Assembly: GCA_026708015.1 (NCBI GenBank)
Contig: JAPOVT010000041.1
Location: forward strand, 1 to 64,000
Origin: a bacterium
GTDB taxonomy: Bacteria; Actinomycetota; Acidimicrobiia; Acidimicrobiales; Bin134
Direction: 5' to 3'
Length of the DNA: 64,000 nucleotides
Numbering within the stretch: the stretch's first letter is position 1; every line of letters starts with the position of its first letter. Shown here in pieces: positions 18,610 through 25,828 of the stretch. Made by a program: the position numbers and the translations under genes. The notes under the pieces were generated by a model. The model was not told the origin of the DNA. It saw only the letters and a program-made list of their open reading frames with translations, and did not search any database.

Positions 18610-19503
18610 GTGGAGTTGCGGAACAAGACCATTGTGGTGACGGGGCCGACGGGGATGGTGGGGCCACCGCTGTGCAAGTCACTGGCCGCCGACAATCGGG
18701 TGATTGCGCTGGCCCGGTTCTCAGACCCTGATGCCCGGGCCGATCTGGAGGCTGGGGGAGTGGAGTGCATCGCCGTGGATTTCGTGGCCGCCGACTTCTC
18801 GGCGGTTCTCCGTGATGTGGACGTGGTTGTGAATCTGGCGGTGATCAAGACCGGCGACTGGAAGACGGACCTGGCGGTGTGCTCGGAGGCCACCGGGCAT
18901 CTGATGAGCCACTTCCGCGACGCGGAGGCGTTCCTTCATTGTTCATCGGGGGCGGTGTATCAGCCCAATGGGGGTCAGCCGTTCACCGAGGACAGCCCCC
19001 ACGGCAATCACCACGCCCACATGATGCCCACCTATTCCATTTGCAAGATCGCTGGTGAGTCGGTGGCCCGATTCGGGGCCCAGGAATTCGATCTGCCGAC
19101 GGTGATCGCCCGGCTCAATGTGCCCTACGGCGACACCGCCGGCTGGCCGCTGTTCCACCTGCTGATGATGCGGGCGGGCATGGACATCGAGGTGCATACC
19201 GATGGCGCCCGCTACAACCTCATTCACGACGAGGACATCGCCGCCGACTTACCCATTTTGCTGGATCAGGCGTCGGTTCCTGCCACCACCTTGAATTGGG
19301 CCAGCCCAGGATTGGTGTCGGTTGCCGAGTGGTGTGCGTACATGGCCGAACTAGACGGCTGCGATCCCCCCAAGATCGTGGAGGCCGACACCGCCATTCC
19401 CAGCACGGTGATGGATACCAGCCGCATGGAGTACCTGCGCCCCGACCGCCTGGTGGGCTGGCAAGACGGCATCCGCCGTCTAGTTGAGAACCATCCCACC
19501 TGA
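18610..19503 (+). CDS. NAD-dependent epimerase/dehydratase family protein
   Basis: A 297-residue extended short-chain dehydrogenase. The NAD motif is VTGPTGMVGPPLCKSLA. An acidic residue late in the second strand region, strand-4 VDVVVNLAV, and a catalytic-type YSICK (YxxxK) near residue 143 follow. Such enzymes change sugar nucleotides or reduce carbonyls; no substrate can be read. GTG 18610 follows AAAGGAG. It is divergent from the thiamine-diphosphate enzyme and lies just before the tRNA gene. Confidence 0.82.
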   Translation: MELRNKTIVVTGPTGMVGPPLCKSLAADNRVIALARFSDPDARADLEAGGVECIAVDFVAADFSAVLRDVDVVVNLAVIKTGDWKTDLAVCSEATGHLMSHFRDAEAFLHCSSGAVYQPNGGQPFTEDSPHGNHHAHMMPTYSICKIAGESVARFGAQEFDLPTVIARLNVPYGDTAGWPLFHLLMMRAGMDIEVHTDGARYNLIHDEDIAADLPILLDQASVPATTLNWASPGLVSVAEWCAYMAELDGCDPPKIVEADTAIPSTVMDTSRMEYLRPDRLVGWQDGIRRLVENHPT

Positions 19504-19572
19504 CCGGTAACTCGTAGAGTCAACAAGCCCCAGCGCGATAGGGTGCCCTTTGCGCCGGAATGCGGCGTCCAT

Positions 19573-19657
19573 GTCGGAGTGGCGGAATTGGCAGACGCGC
19601 TAGCTTGAGGGGCTAGTGCCCAATACGGGCGTGGGGGTTCAAGTCCCCCCTCCGACA
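19573..19657 (+). tRNA. tRNA-Leu, anticodon GAG
   Basis: An 85-base class II tRNA. Acceptor GTCGGAG (19573-19579) pairs with CTCCGAC (19650-19656), with discriminator A at 19657. The anticodon stem CTAGC/GCTAG encloses the loop TTGAGGG with anticodon GAG at 19607-19609. A long variable arm (TGCCC/GGGCG) and the T arm GGGGG-TTCAAGT-CCCCC follow. CCA is not encoded. Confidence 0.96.
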
Positions 19658-19713
19658 CTGATTTCGAGGGCGAGTCGTTCGAGTTCTCGGCTAGAGCCCG
19701 GCCCCCAATTCTG

Positions 19714-19749
19714 TTTGCATACAATTCTGCTAACATATCTGTATGCAAA
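19714..19749 (+). promoter_or_regulatory. Inverted repeat over the mazE start, candidate autoregulatory operator
   Basis: TTTGCATAC (19714-19722) and GTATGCAAA (19741-19749) are perfect 9-bp inverted repeats 18 bases apart. The mazE ATG at 19743 lies inside the right arm. A -10-like TAACAT at 19731-19736 sits between the arms and would give a leaderless transcript. Binding of the antitoxin here would cover the promoter. Confidence 0.6.
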
Positions 19750-19937
19750 GTACGAGCGTGCGCATCGATGTGACGACGCATCAGGAGTTGAAGAAGCTCG
19801 CCGCCTCCCTCGGCGCAACGGTGGGCGACACGGTTGCGCTGGCGGTGCGACGGCTGCGACAAGACGAGATTGGAGCTGAGCTATCGGGTCAACTCACTGA
19901 CGAGGAAGTGGGATGGCTCGATGCTGACCTCGGGTGA
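19743..19937 (+). CDS. mazE: MazE-type antitoxin
   Basis: A 64-residue protein. The first 45 residues (STSVRIDVTTHQELKKLAAS, TVGDTVALAVRRLRQ) form a ribbon-helix-helix-type DNA-binding region. The acidic tail (LSGQLTDEEVGWLDADLG) would bind the toxin. It overlaps the following mazF by 17 bases in another frame. The start codon is part of a 9-bp inverted repeat, consistent with self-repression. Confidence 0.82.
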   Translation: MQSTSVRIDVTTHQELKKLAASLGATVGDTVALAVRRLRQDEIGAELSGQLTDEEVGWLDADLG

Positions 19938-20265
19938 TGTCGTCGAGCTGGATCTCGGGCTGCCGTTTGGCCGAGAGGCGGGATTTCGCCACCCAGCGAT
20001 CGTCGTAACCGCCCAAAGGGTTCTCGACGCCGGGCCCAGTGTCATTCAGGTCGTGCCGCTGACATCGCAACTGCGAGGGTTTACGTCGGAGGTGGAGCTC
20101 GACGCCGATCCTGAAAACGGGTTGGATCGCACATCGGTCGCCCAGTGTCAACACATCCGTGCCGTCGCGGCTGGCCGAATCGAAGGGGCAAGAGGAAACG
20201 TCGGTGGAGCAGCGCTCACCCAAATCCGTGAGGTGCTGGGCCTGATCCTCGACATCCCCGGTTGA
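19921..20265 (+). CDS. mazF: MazF/PemK-type endoribonuclease toxin
   Basis: A 114-residue PemK-fold protein. It has GDVVELDLGLPFGREAGFRHPAIVVT with the conserved Gly/Arg/Pro/Val positions, IQVVPLTSQLRGFTSEVEL, the Ser/Thr-Val-Ala-Gln-Cys motif (TSVAQCQHIRAV) and the C-terminal ALTQIREVLGLIL. MazF toxins cut single-stranded RNA at short sequences. ATG 19921 begins at the conserved first strand; the frame's upstream part is in mazE and not toxin-like. Remnant P450 sequence continues in the same frame right after its stop. Confidence 0.88.
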   Translation: MLTSGDVVELDLGLPFGREAGFRHPAIVVTAQRVLDAGPSVIQVVPLTSQLRGFTSEVELDADPENGLDRTSVAQCQHIRAVAAGRIEGARGNVGGAALTQIREVLGLILDIPG

Positions 20266-20533
20266 TTTCGCTGGGAGGTAGCACTTGCGCGCGATGACGA
20301 CCTCGACGTGTCCAAGGCGTTCTCTGGGGCGGCCAACCACACCGGTTTCTGCTTGGGCCGGTACTTCTGCATCGGAGCCATGCTGGCCAAGACCGAGGTC
20401 GACATCGCCACCAACCAGTTGGCTCGGCACCATGGCCCACGTCGCATTCGACGGCCTACCGCCCACCCCCGAGGGCGTGTTCACCCGGGCGCCCAAGTCG
20501 ATGCCGCTGACCTTCACCCCAACCAGCCGCTGA
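20266..20533 (+). pseudogene. Cytochrome P450 C-terminal remnant, frameshifted
   Basis: Directly after the mazF stop the same frame reads VALARDDDLDVSKAFSGA, then FCLGRYFCIGAMLAKTEVDI. This is the heme-binding region of a P450 with the cysteine ligand and the following L-helix. After TNQL the frame changes by one, and MAHVAFDGLPPTPEGVFTR...MPLTFTP gives the usual P450 C-terminus. The remaining 300 or more N-terminal residues are absent. It is not a functional gene. It is distinct from the intact P450 at 23843. Confidence 0.8.
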
Positions 20534-20654
20534 GCGTCCTATCGCTCGGGCTGGGCGTCCTGGAGCGCTTCCTATCTAGCAGCCTTCTGTCACTGTGCCT
20601 GGTTGGTGGCATGGTGGGTAGCCTTCTCAGAGCTTGAAACGCATGGAGGAGCAG

Positions 20655-21767
20655 ATGGCTGATCGATCAGGACAGGCGTGGGAAGAGCTGGTAGCCCTGA
20701 TGGGGGAAATCGAAGGCGATTGGTGGCGGGAGGCAAGGGGAGTGCCGACCGCCAATGACCGGGCCGAGGCTCGGATATTTGCCCTCAATAGCTTGCAGCA
20801 CGCTCTGGAGTTCTGGTCGCAGGCTGATCCGGCTCGGCCATGGTTCTACCGGTGGTTTTCGCCGACCAAGAAGCTGCTAGGGGACAATCCCGACGCCATC
20901 TACTACGGCACAGTGATCGATCCCGATCTCGACTATGTGGTCCGGGGCAATCTCGCCGGGGCGGTATACACCTCGTTCACGGTGGAGCAGGGAACCGCCG
21001 GGGGTGCGATGTCAGCCAAGCTGGGGGCCACTCTCAATGACGATGAAATCGAGATCAACTCCGACGGAAGCTACGAGTTGCAGCTCAGCCAGAGCCCCCA
21101 GCCCGGTAACTGGCTGGCGCTTACGCCTGAATCCGGGAGCATCACGACACGGCACTATTTCGAGTGGGATCGCCCCGCCGCCACCGACCCCAACATGAAT
21201 GTGCCCCTGTCCATCGAGCCGACGGTCGATCTCGGACCGCCGGCCATCCCCGACGACGAGGCTTGCGCCCAGGGTCTTCAGCGAGTGGTCACGTTTCTGC
21301 GCAGTGTGACCGTCGAATGGCCCGACGGGCCTCGAGAAGACATGCCAGCGTGGAGCTCTCCTGAACTCAACCGCTTCACCAACCCTCCCCTCGACGAGGG
21401 CAATCGGACCATCGGCTATGCCGCGGCCGACAACGCTTACCGCTCCACCCGCTATCGACTGGGACCTGACGAGGCGCTGGAGATTCGGGGCCGATTCCCG
21501 GATTGCCGTTTCGCCAACGTGGTGCTCAACAACCGCTTCATCCAGACGCCGCCCTATCGAGACCGCCGGGTTTCGCTGAACCGACGCCAAACGGTGCTTG
21601 AGCCGGACGGCTCTTTCCGCATGATCCTCGCTCATCGGGATCCCGGCGTCCCCAACTGGCTGGACACCGCTGGCGCCCCCACCGGCACGATCTTCTGGCG
21701 CTATCTGCTTCCTACCGAACAGCCCACCCAACTCGAAACCCAGGTGCTCGCGGTTGACGACGTATGA
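20655..21767 (+). CDS. DUF1214-type protein (paralogue 1)
   Basis: A 370-residue protein without recognised catalytic motifs. Its C-terminal third (VVLNNRFIQTPPYRDRRVSL, AHRDPGVPNWLDTAG, IFWRYLLP) matches the DUF1214 domain type, which ends with the NWLDT-G motif. ATG 20655 has GGAGGAG three bases before it; TTG 20634 and ATG 20643 are alternatives in frame. No signal peptide. Function unknown. In actinobacteria such proteins occur near P450 and CoA-ester catabolism genes, as here. A distant paralogue is at 22067-23146 on the other strand. Confidence 0.75.
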   Translation: MADRSGQAWEELVALMGEIEGDWWREARGVPTANDRAEARIFALNSLQHALEFWSQADPARPWFYRWFSPTKKLLGDNPDAIYYGTVIDPDLDYVVRGNLAGAVYTSFTVEQGTAGGAMSAKLGATLNDDEIEINSDGSYELQLSQSPQPGNWLALTPESGSITTRHYFEWDRPAATDPNMNVPLSIEPTVDLGPPAIPDDEACAQGLQRVVTFLRSVTVEWPDGPREDMPAWSSPELNRFTNPPLDEGNRTIGYAAADNAYRSTRYRLGPDEALEIRGRFPDCRFANVVLNNRFIQTPPYRDRRVSLNRRQTVLEPDGSFRMILAHRDPGVPNWLDTAGAPTGTIFWRYLLPTEQPTQLETQVLAVDDV

Positions 21768-21806
21768 CCGCCGTCACAACAGGTGTACACAACCGGGTCG
21801 GCAGGT

Positions 21807-22048
21807 TCACAGATCACGCCCGAGCAGACTGAAGCACTGGCCGGTCGGGCCGGCGTGGGTTGAACGGGTAGCGAGGAACGCCACGTAATCGGCGATCTCG
21901 TTCGGATCCTTCAGTCGATCCTCTCCGAGGGCTGGCTCCAGCTCATGCAGGCGCCATCTTGTGCCAAGCGCTCAGCAGTGGCCCGCCCTATGTCACGTCC
22001 CGCACCGGTCACGACGGCAACTTTCCCGATGAGCGGCTTTGTAGACAT
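21807..22048 (-). pseudogene. Short-chain dehydrogenase remnant lacking its middle
   Basis: From ATG 22048 the minus strand reads MSTKPLIGKVAVVTGAGRDI and GRATAERLAQDGAC, a clear SDR N-terminus with the TGxxxGxG motif. It then runs to a stop. In another frame directly after comes DPNEIADYVAFLATRSTHAG and GQCFSLLGRDL, an SDR C-terminus. About 150 residues including the catalytic Tyr-Lys are missing. Not functional. Confidence 0.82.
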
Positions 22049-22066
22049 CTGATGCAGCCCTTTTGT

Positions 22067-23146
22067 TCAGGTTCGGTAACGCCAGGCGATGTGGGAGGAG
22101 CGGCGGGCGATCTGGGCCTGGCGGTCGACCGGGGGCAGGTCGAGTTCTTTGAGGGAGACGACCTGGGCGTTCACGACTGGAGTTTCGGGCGGGTGCCACC
22201 AGCGGAAGGTACACAGCACGGAATCCCGCCCCTCAGTGTCAAGCCAGTTGGCACCGCCGGGGTCGGTACCGGCGATGACGATGGGGCCGGGTTCGATGAG
22301 CGCGTGGTTGAGGCAGGTGAGCCGGTTGGTGAAGTCCAGGGCCTCATACCATGGCCGGTTGTAGAGCTGGACGTCCCATATGGTTGCACCCCGGTGGTCG
22401 ACCTCAACCACGAGGGCCTGGTCAGAATCGAGGGCCACCCCGGCATGGCTGTAGATGAGCGTCTTGACCCCGCGGCCCATCCCCGCCGGGGGGAGGAAGG
22501 TGTTGGGGGGCTGGTCGCCCAGCATTCGCTCTTGGTAGCCGTTCCAGAAAGCGAAGGAGTGCTCGATCTCGCCCAGCGCGGTGCTGAGGATGGCAGCGGC
22601 ATCGACCTCTGGTTTGGGCTCGCCCACGGTGTCGAGGCGCTCGATCACAAAGGTGGCGGGCTCGGCTGCCTGCCAGTCGAAGTAGTAGTCCCGGATGTGG
22701 ACGAACGATGCCTCGGGATCAAGCGGCAGCCAGTTCCTATTCCCGCCACTGGGCTCTTCGCCGCCCAACAAGATGTCAATATCGTTTCCGGGGCCCATCC
22801 CAAGGCTCGACCCCGTCACCTCGAGTCCTACTCCCGCGCCGCCGCTTTGGGTGGCGCCGAGTTTGATCTGAAGGACGAACTCCTCACAGGCGCCCATGTG
22901 GCCAGAAATTCGGTACACCCCGTCCCCGTCGATGGCGGTCCGGCGGGCCACCTGGTCGGCGTTGGGTCCGCCCCACTGATAGACGGGGTCGCTGCTCCGG
23001 AAGAAGGCTGGGTGGCGGGGGTCGTTGTGGCCGATCGCATAGGTAAGCCAACACGCCACCTGATTGGCCAGGTGCCGCTGTCCCTCATCATCAAGACCTT
23101 CGCCAAGGGCTTCAATCCGATCGCAGAACTCACGCCAAGTCGTCAT
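22067..23146 (-). CDS. DUF1214-type protein (paralogue 2)
   Basis: A 359-residue protein that shares with the 20655 gene the late region VQLYNRPWYEALDFTNR, AGTDPGGANWLDTEGRD and TFRWWHP. Its N-terminal half is helical and acidic (REFCDRIEALGEGL), followed by a beta-rich middle (GVYRISGHMGACEEFVLQI). No catalytic motif or signal peptide is seen. Function unknown. The two paralogues face each other across a broken SDR, so they may once have belonged to one catabolic locus. Start ATG 23146. Confidence 0.72.
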   Translation of the reverse strand: MTTWREFCDRIEALGEGLDDEGQRHLANQVACWLTYAIGHNDPRHPAFFRSSDPVYQWGGPNADQVARRTAIDGDGVYRISGHMGACEEFVLQIKLGATQSGGAGVGLEVTGSSLGMGPGNDIDILLGGEEPSGGNRNWLPLDPEASFVHIRDYYFDWQAAEPATFVIERLDTVGEPKPEVDAAAILSTALGEIEHSFAFWNGYQERMLGDQPPNTFLPPAGMGRGVKTLIYSHAGVALDSDQALVVEVDHRGATIWDVQLYNRPWYEALDFTNRLTCLNHALIEPGPIVIAGTDPGGANWLDTEGRDSVLCTFRWWHPPETPVVNAQVVSLKELDLPPVDRQAQIARRSSHIAWRYRT

Positions 23147-23243
23147 AGCTGCCCTGAAAAATAGACCACCCTCCGATCAGCAGCGGTCTTGGGCGATACA
23201 AGGATGCGCACTTGAAGGTGCAGAAGGTGGCCTCGGCCGAATC

Positions 23244-23254
23244 GGGGGGGGGGG
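23244..23254. repeat. Run of 11 G within the 23147-23341 intergenic region
   Basis: An uninterrupted G11 tract lies between the divergent DUF1214 gene and the TauD-type gene. The rest of this 195-base spacer shows no clear gene. The tract could vary in length by slippage or be a sequencing uncertainty. Confidence 0.85.
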
Positions 23255-23341
23255 TAGGTCTCGGTCGCAGCATTCGCAATTTGGGCGCAGATCAAGTAGA
23301 GCCATATGCCTGACGCCACTTAGCTGGGGGAGGCCACCGGT

Positions 23342-23836
23342 ATGCGAATAGAACCGCTCACTGCGGCACTCGGGGCTGAGCTGTCGGATATCGACCTCGG
23401 TGGACTCGACGCCGAGATGGCAGCGGAGCTGCGGAAAGCCATCTTGGAGTACAAGGTGGTGGGCATCAGGGACCAGTTTCTTGGTGATGCTGGCCATGTT
23501 CGGCTGGCTGAGTCGCTCGGTGAGCCGTGGATTCACCCGATGGACCGCCTGGCCGGCGTCGATTCGGCCGAGCCGTCGGAGCTGCGAGTCAAGAGCGACC
23601 ACCAGCTTCTGACCGACCGGTGGCACCTGGATGTGCTGTATGCCCCCAACCCGCCCGCCGTCACTGAACACGCCACCAATCCCAGCGTGACGTGCCGCTG
23701 GCGCTGGCGCAACGGGGATGTAGTGATCTGGGACGAGCGGTGTACCGCCCACTTTGCCGTGCGTGATCCGTGGGAAGGCGAACGCGTGCTGCGACGGCTG
23801 CTTGTTGAGGGTGATTGCCCTGTGACGGCCAACTAG
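23342..23836 (+). CDS. TauD/TfdA-type dioxygenase, internally deleted
   Basis: A 164-residue open frame against about 280 for the family. The N-terminus (RIEPLTAALGAELSDIDLGG) and the first iron-ligand motif WHLD (in TDRWHLDVLYAPNPP) are intact. Only nine residues later the sequence is already at the C-terminal end, WRWRNGDVVIWDERCTAHFA, with the second His ligand and the 2-oxoglutarate Arg (GERVLRR). About 100 core residues are missing in frame. Iron ligands survive but the fold cannot be normal, so it is probably inactive. It is followed by the P450 after 6 bases, so they form one transcript. Confidence 0.8.
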   Translation: MRIEPLTAALGAELSDIDLGGLDAEMAAELRKAILEYKVVGIRDQFLGDAGHVRLAESLGEPWIHPMDRLAGVDSAEPSELRVKSDHQLLTDRWHLDVLYAPNPPAVTEHATNPSVTCRWRWRNGDVVIWDERCTAHFAVRDPWEGERVLRRLLVEGDCPVTAN

Positions 23837-23842
23837 CTGACT

Positions 23843-25147
23843 ATGGCTTCGATGTCGGAATCTCTTGACGACCGGATTCAGCGGCTGCTGGACAGGGACG
23901 AGGTGCTCTTGGCGTCTCCCTGGCAGCTCTTTGACGAGGTGCGGTCGGCGTCGGACTCGGCGTTCTACAGCGAGGCCATGGGGGCGTGGGTCATCACCAG
24001 TTACCAACTCCTGCACGACATCCTTGTCGATCCCGCGACATGGTCAAACCGGTCCCCCACTGCCACCTATGAGTTCCGCAATCCTGTGGCCGAACACGCC
24101 GATGCCATCGAACAAGAGCCGGAGATGGTTGAGGCGGTCCGCCGCTTTCGCAACCGCTCTCGGGGCCGAGTGCTCAACACGGCCGACCCCCCCGAGCACG
24201 TGCGCCAGCGCAGGGCTCTGAACCGTGCCTTTCGGCCTGCACGCCTTCGGGCGTTGGAGCCCGAGGTCAAGTCGGTGTCAGATTCGCTGGTTGCTGCTTT
24301 CGCCCCGCGCGGTCGGGCTGACCTGGTTCAGGAATATGCCGTGTTATTGCCCATGGTGATGATCTCGCGGATGCTGGGGGTTCCCGAGGCTGAATTGGAG
24401 ATGTTCAAGGGATGGTCGGACGACTTCGCCATTCCCATCGGACGAGCCCGACCCAGTCGCGACGAGGTGCGCAGCTACATCAAGTCGGAGTACGAGTTCG
24501 ACGAGCACTTCTCGGACTTGGTCGAGCAGCGCCAAGCCGAGCCCCGCGATGATCTGATCTCCGATGTGGCCAACGCCGAGGTCGACGGCGAGCCGCTGAC
24601 CTACGAAGAGCGGATGGGGGCGCTGCGGCAGTTCCTGCTGGCCGGCAACGAGACAACCACCACGCTGTTGGGCAACATTGGCCACCGCCTGGCCACTAAC
24701 CACGGTTTGCGAGATCACTTGGACTCAAACCGAGACCTAGTGCCGGCGTTCGTCGAGGAGGCGCTTCGCCATGAGGGGCCGGTCACTGGCCTCTTCCGAG
24801 TTGCTACTCGGGACACCGAACTCGGAGGGGTGCCAGTGGCCAAGGGTGAGTTCGCGTGGTTGGCGTTCGCGGCCGCCAACCGCGACCCCGAGTTGTGTCC
24901 GATTCCCCACGAATTCAACATCGCCCGCAGTCCCAATGACCATGTGGCCTTCGGATACGGCGAGCACTACTGCATCGGCCAGGGGCTGGCTCGCCTGGAG
25001 GGCAAGGTGGGCGCCAATGCCATGTTGGATCTGTCCAATCTGGCGCTCGCCGACGACCACAGCGACACCTTCATGGACAGCTACATCCTGCGAGGCCGCA
25101 CCCAACTGCTGGTTGCCTTCGACCCCCCAGAGGCGCGCAGACCATGA
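23843..25147 (+). CDS. Cytochrome P450
   Basis: A complete 434-residue bacterial P450. The substrate-entry DPPEHVRQRR motif lies near residue 114. The I-helix has AGNETTTT, the K-helix EEALRHEGP (ExxR) with VTGLFRVATRD, and the heme loop is FGYGEHYCIGQGLARLE with Cys at about 375. It would hydroxylate a hydrophobic substrate with electrons from a ferredoxin; no ferredoxin gene is adjacent. It sits between a deleted TauD-type gene and a broken SDR, overlapping the latter by four bases, so it is the only intact enzyme of this small operon. Confidence 0.93.
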   Translation: MASMSESLDDRIQRLLDRDEVLLASPWQLFDEVRSASDSAFYSEAMGAWVITSYQLLHDILVDPATWSNRSPTATYEFRNPVAEHADAIEQEPEMVEAVRRFRNRSRGRVLNTADPPEHVRQRRALNRAFRPARLRALEPEVKSVSDSLVAAFAPRGRADLVQEYAVLLPMVMISRMLGVPEAELEMFKGWSDDFAIPIGRARPSRDEVRSYIKSEYEFDEHFSDLVEQRQAEPRDDLISDVANAEVDGEPLTYEERMGALRQFLLAGNETTTTLLGNIGHRLATNHGLRDHLDSNRDLVPAFVEEALRHEGPVTGLFRVATRDTELGGVPVAKGEFAWLAFAAANRDPELCPIPHEFNIARSPNDHVAFGYGEHYCIGQGLARLEGKVGANAMLDLSNLALADDHSDTFMDSYILRGRTQLLVAFDPPEARRP

Positions 25148-25426
25148 CCAGTCAGAGCGACAACCGGGTGGCAATCGTCACCGGAGCGCGTCCCTGGGGA
25201 GTTGGCGGGGCGACGGCGCGGGCGCTTGCCCGACGGGGCTACGACATCGCGCTGGTGGACCTCCGCCAGGACTGGGGGGAGCAGAGCGCCGAGGCCATTG
25301 CCGTGGGGTCGGCTTCTGGGGGCCGAGGAGGCGGCCGACGTCATAGCCTACGCCGCCTCAGCCCCGAGCCACGCGATGTTGGGGGCAACCATTCACGCCA
25401 GCGGGGGGCGGGTGATGCCGCTCTGA
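25144..25426 (+). pseudogene. Short-chain dehydrogenase remnant lacking its middle
   Basis: ATG 25144 overlaps the P450 stop (ATGA). The frame starts as an SDR, with NRVAIVTGARPWGVGGATAR, and ALARRGYDIALVDLRQDW, with the NAD motif and the acidic end of strand 2. After about residue 50 the sequence jumps. In another frame it reads LLGAEEAADVIAYAAS and HAMLGATIHASGGRVMPL, a typical SDR C-terminus that stops at 25426. The Ser-Tyr-Lys catalytic part is lost. Confidence 0.82.
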
Positions 25427-25468
25427 GGGCGGCTAGAAGACTGTCCCGCAGCAAACGGAGAAAGGCAG

Positions 25469-25725
25469 ATGATGGGCAACGCCGACAAGATCCGCCGGGT
25501 GGTCACCGGGCATGACGCCGACGGCCGGGGATGCACACCACCAGGACTATCGACTACATGGTGTGCCTCGACGGCGAGGTCACCCTGTTGCTGGACGAAG
25601 GGGAGGTGACCCTGCACAAGTACGACACGGTGGTCCAGCGGGGGACCGCGCACCACTGGGAGAACCGGGGCACCGAGCCGACCCGGCTGGCGTTCGTTCT
25701 CCTCAATGCCCAACCACTGCTATAG
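25469..25725 (+). pseudogene. Cupin-domain protein remnant, internal deletion with frameshift
   Basis: ATG 25469 starts a frame that reads MGNADKIRRVVTGHDADGR, the usual beginning of a small cupin protein. It then breaks near 25529. In the next frame comes HTTRTIDYMVCLDGEVTLLL and VVQRGTAHHWENRGTEP, the cupin core with the His ligand region and the C-terminus, ending at 25725. About 60 residues between the two parts are gone. If re-initiated at 25531 it could make a 64-residue half cupin, but this is doubtful. Confidence 0.75.
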
Positions 25726-25764
25726 GCGGCCAATTCTCAGCGGGGGTGGTGACAGTGACCGGGC

Positions 25765-25828
25765 TGTAGATCTGGCTAGCTGTAGATCCGGCTAGCTGTA
25801 GATCTGGCTAGCTGAAGATCTGGCTAGC
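25765..25828. repeat. Four 16-bp tandem repeats at the 3' end of the GH3 gene
   Basis: TGTAGATCTGGCTAGC is repeated four times in a row (25765, 25781, 25797, 25813), with single changes in units 2 and 4. Each unit contains AGATCT (AGATCC in unit 2) and GCTAGC palindromes. The TAG stop of the minus-strand GH3 gene (25824-25826) lies in unit 4. Confidence 0.93.

Noticed and set aside
20308..20637. Separate 109-residue gene after mazF
   Set aside because: The first part is the heme region of a P450 and the rest is out-of-frame sequence, so it is a remnant and not a new gene.
21959..23164. Plus-strand 401-codon frame opposite the second DUF1214 gene
   Set aside because: The minus-strand protein shares motifs with its paralogue at 20655; the plus frame shares none.
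25765..25828. CRISPR or plasmid iteron array
   Set aside because: There are only four 16-bp units without spacers, and no replication or cas gene is nearby.
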